IMG/VR virus record: IMGVR_UViG_3300010885_024627
Coordinates: 1-34,484 of that record
Direction: 5' to 3' (one strand)
DNA length: 34,484 nt
Source: a virus
Shown here: in pieces, positions 33,029 to 34,484 of the stretch
How positions within the stretch are numbered: position 1 is the stretch's first letter
Layout: every line of letters begins with the position of its first letter
Translations under genes and position numbers: made by a program
Notes under the pieces: model-generated
What the model was told of the DNA's origin: nothing
Seen by the model: only the letters and a program-made list of their open reading frames with translations
Database searches by the model: none

Positions 33029-34008
33029 GTGATAAATCCTTCTCCCACTAAAAACGAACCATCAGGCCCGTCAGTTTCAATGTGTACACATTGTTGCGTG
33101 GGTAACTCTTCAATTTTAGTAATGTACCGTCGTGCTTGGTGCACCTTAACTTTCTTCGGCACCTGAACACTACACAGTTGGTTACAGTTTCTGAAACCTA
33201 ATGTGTAATGCTTCCAGTTTTCGTAAAAGTTTAGTGTAGTCTTGCTACCTAATGACTCTACTAACCCCTGGATTTTCCTAATCTCCGGCCAGTGTGAGCC
33301 AGAAACTCTAAAAATATCTTTTGTTTTCTTGTATTGTCGTATTTTTGCGTTTACAATACCGCTTAACAGCTCAATTCTTTGCTCTTCACTACCCAGCAGG
33401 TAGTTGTTTGGTATCTCTTTGGGTATGAACGGCGCCAGCTGTGACTCAATCGTAGGGAACACACTGAAGATCGTGGCTCCATCCTTGCGTTTTTTTGGTT
33501 TTATGATCTCATACCCATGGCTGCGGAACTTTTCTAACACCTCATCGGCGTTTAGCTTGTGCGCCGAGAACACATTGGGCTTCAATCGGTTCCAATACCA
33601 GTACCCAAACACAAACGGCGGCACCGGCAGGTCCTGGTGTGGCAGCTTGAGCGCTCCGCACGTAGGGATTGAGAACGTACGCGCGTTGTTCTTGTGCCTC
33701 AACGACTTATCCAACAGCCCGGACAACGGTTCCAAAATCAACGGGCGCATAAACTGGCGCTTGCCCTTGTACTCTGCCAGCCGTTTCCTGTACTTAGGCG
33801 TTTCCAACAAAAAATGCATGGACGCGTTACCGCTGACAGTCAGCAAGTCACTGAGGTGCACCTCATAGCATTTGGATTGAAAGTGCTGGATTAACGTAAC
33901 CTTACGCAGGTCTCCATTCCTATCAAAAATAAAATCGCCTTCAACCAGTTTGTCAGCGCGTTTCCAATAATCAAGCGTCAGTATTTTTTCGTTTGCTGTA
34001 ATAGCCAT
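33019..34008 (-). CDS. free-standing intein-like protein (Hint plus degenerate LAGLIDADG)
   Basis: 329 residues. The N-terminal block (AITANEKILTLDYWKRADKL, then EGDFIFDRNGDLRKVTLIQH) follows intein block A, and YEVHLSDLLTVSGNASMHFL with ETPKYRKR follows block B. About 165-280 is endonuclease-like (SHGYEIIKPKKRKDGATIFS, NNYLLGSEEQRIELLSGIVN) but lacks a clear LAGLIDADG acidic pair. The C-terminus (HIETDGPDGSFLVGEGFITC) follows blocks F/G. The splice residues are absent: Ala2 replaces the first Cys, and the final His-Asn-Cys is replaced by Cys-Arg-stop. It precedes an intact terminase and overlaps it by 10 bp. No SD is obvious. Confidence 0.75.
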   Translation of the reverse strand: MAITANEKILTLDYWKRADKLVEGDFIFDRNGDLRKVTLIQHFQSKCYEVHLSDLLTVSGNASMHFLLETPKYRKRLAEYKGKRQFMRPLILEPLSGLLDKSLRHKNNARTFSIPTCGALKLPHQDLPVPPFVFGYWYWNRLKPNVFSAHKLNADEVLEKFRSHGYEIIKPKKRKDGATIFSVFPTIESQLAPFIPKEIPNNYLLGSEEQRIELLSGIVNAKIRQYKKTKDIFRVSGSHWPEIRKIQGLVESLGSKTTLNFYENWKHYTLGFRNCNQLCSVQVPKKVKVHQARRYITKIEELPTQQCVHIETDGPDGSFLVGEGFITCR

Positions 34009-34294
34009 TGTTTTCTGTTAAGACCCATAAATCTAGGAAATGCGCTAACGGCATTCTAATCTTATATTGAACTGACAAAGGTAACTTTTGGATATCTACC
34101 TTTTGGTACATCTTTAGCCGGCACCTGAAGTACACCAAGGTTTCATACTCAAAAATTTCTGCGGGCACGTCTACCATGTGGTGCTCCAGGTCTTCGACCA
34201 CAACCAACACGCGAAACCCGCTAATCAAACCCCTAGAGGTTTTTAAAACTTCTTTTATTTGGTATTGATATCTCACGCCCATATTAATGCACAT
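33971..34294 (-). CDS. hypothetical protein at the right edge
   Basis: 107 residues from ATG 34294, or 103 from ATG 34282. The sequence includes IKEVLKTSRGLISGFRVLVV and VDVPAEIFEYETLVYFRCRL, a mixed alpha/beta look, and ends in a basic tail. The end overlaps the intein-like gene start by 38 bp. A TGCATTAATA element lies across the two candidate starts, so the true start is uncertain; it could also be further downstream. A small terminase subunit would often lie here, but no helix-turn-helix is visible. Confidence 0.55.
   Translation of the reverse strand: MCINMGVRYQYQIKEVLKTSRGLISGFRVLVVVEDLEHHMVDVPAEIFEYETLVYFRCRLKMYQKVDIQKLPLSVQYKIRMPLAHFLDLWVLTENNGYYSKRKNTDA
34282..34291 (-). promoter_or_regulatory. 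TGCATTAATA element (putative phage promoter)
   Basis: Exact minus-strand copy near the right end. It overlaps the candidate starts of the last gene, so either the gene starts later or the element has another role here. Confidence 0.45.
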
Positions 34295-34369
34295 ACTTTC
34301 TGACGGTCGCCTTACGATTTTCCATTTGTACCAGAAGACATAGAAGACACGGTCTAAATGTCTTTTCTT

Positions 34370-34484
<115 letters not shown>

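Noticed and set aside
34295-34369. An additional gene or tRNA at the right end
   Set aside because: No frame with start and SD, and no cloverleaf, is visible before the homopolymer tract.

Overview
The window is a compact stretch of tailed-phage DNA. All recognisable genes lie on the minus strand, with 1-8 bp overlaps, ATGA/TAATG couplings and almost no gaps, so the reading direction is from about 34.3 kb down to position 1. The gene set is the structural, packaging and lysis half of a podovirus-like phage: a large terminase, a long portal with a Gln-rich C-terminus, an HK97-type major capsid protein, an SU10-type adaptor and a nozzle/stabilisation-like protein, with no tape measure or contractile-sheath gene. 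No integrase, replication gene, tRNA or CRISPR array is seen. The host cannot be read from the sequence. The M15 endolysin, coiled-coil membrane lysis proteins and LPS-type glycosyltransferases suggest a Gram-negative bacterium, and the gene style resembles uncultivated aquatic phages (inference).

Layout from right to left. 34484-34295: non-coding, ending in long poly-A/T runs that look like a contig-end artefact. 34294-31583: an unknown gene, a free-standing intein-like (Hint plus degenerate LAGLIDADG) protein lacking the splice residues, and terminase. 31542-27679: portal flanked by small unknown genes. 27648-24003: a GroES-like co-chaperonin, a scaffold-like protein, an unknown protein, a decoration-like protein and the capsid protein, closed by a strong terminator. 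23913-22895: an extremely acidic small protein, then a separately transcribed virion-like protein. 22842-11087: an adhesin/fibre block (IPT/TIG protein, a 1033-residue fibre with collagen-like Tyr-Ser-Gly repeats, a beta-helix-like protein, a second YSG-repeat fibre, a seven-bladed beta-propeller) into which a three-gene glycosyltransferase/methyltransferase cassette is set. 11077-8911: lysis genes (holin-like, M15 endolysin, small membrane/coiled-coil proteins). 8839-2240: small Lys-rich proteins, two connector/adaptor proteins, a fibre-like protein, a nozzle-like protein and small genes. 2247-1: a repeat-rich protein running off the left edge.

The most notable non-coding structure is a short element, TGCATTAATA on the minus strand, found at seven gene boundaries and often just after a terminator hairpin. 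Where it lies within about 12 nt of the start codon the gene lacks a Shine-Dalgarno; where it lies 40-100 nt away an SD is present. This is what a single-element phage promoter, giving leaderless transcripts in some operons, would look like. Other points to check are the splice-dead intein relative beside an intact terminase, the GT-B (GT9-like) enzyme apparently split over two coupled genes, the 123-bp higher-order repeat in the long fibre, and the 144-bp-periodic propeller.
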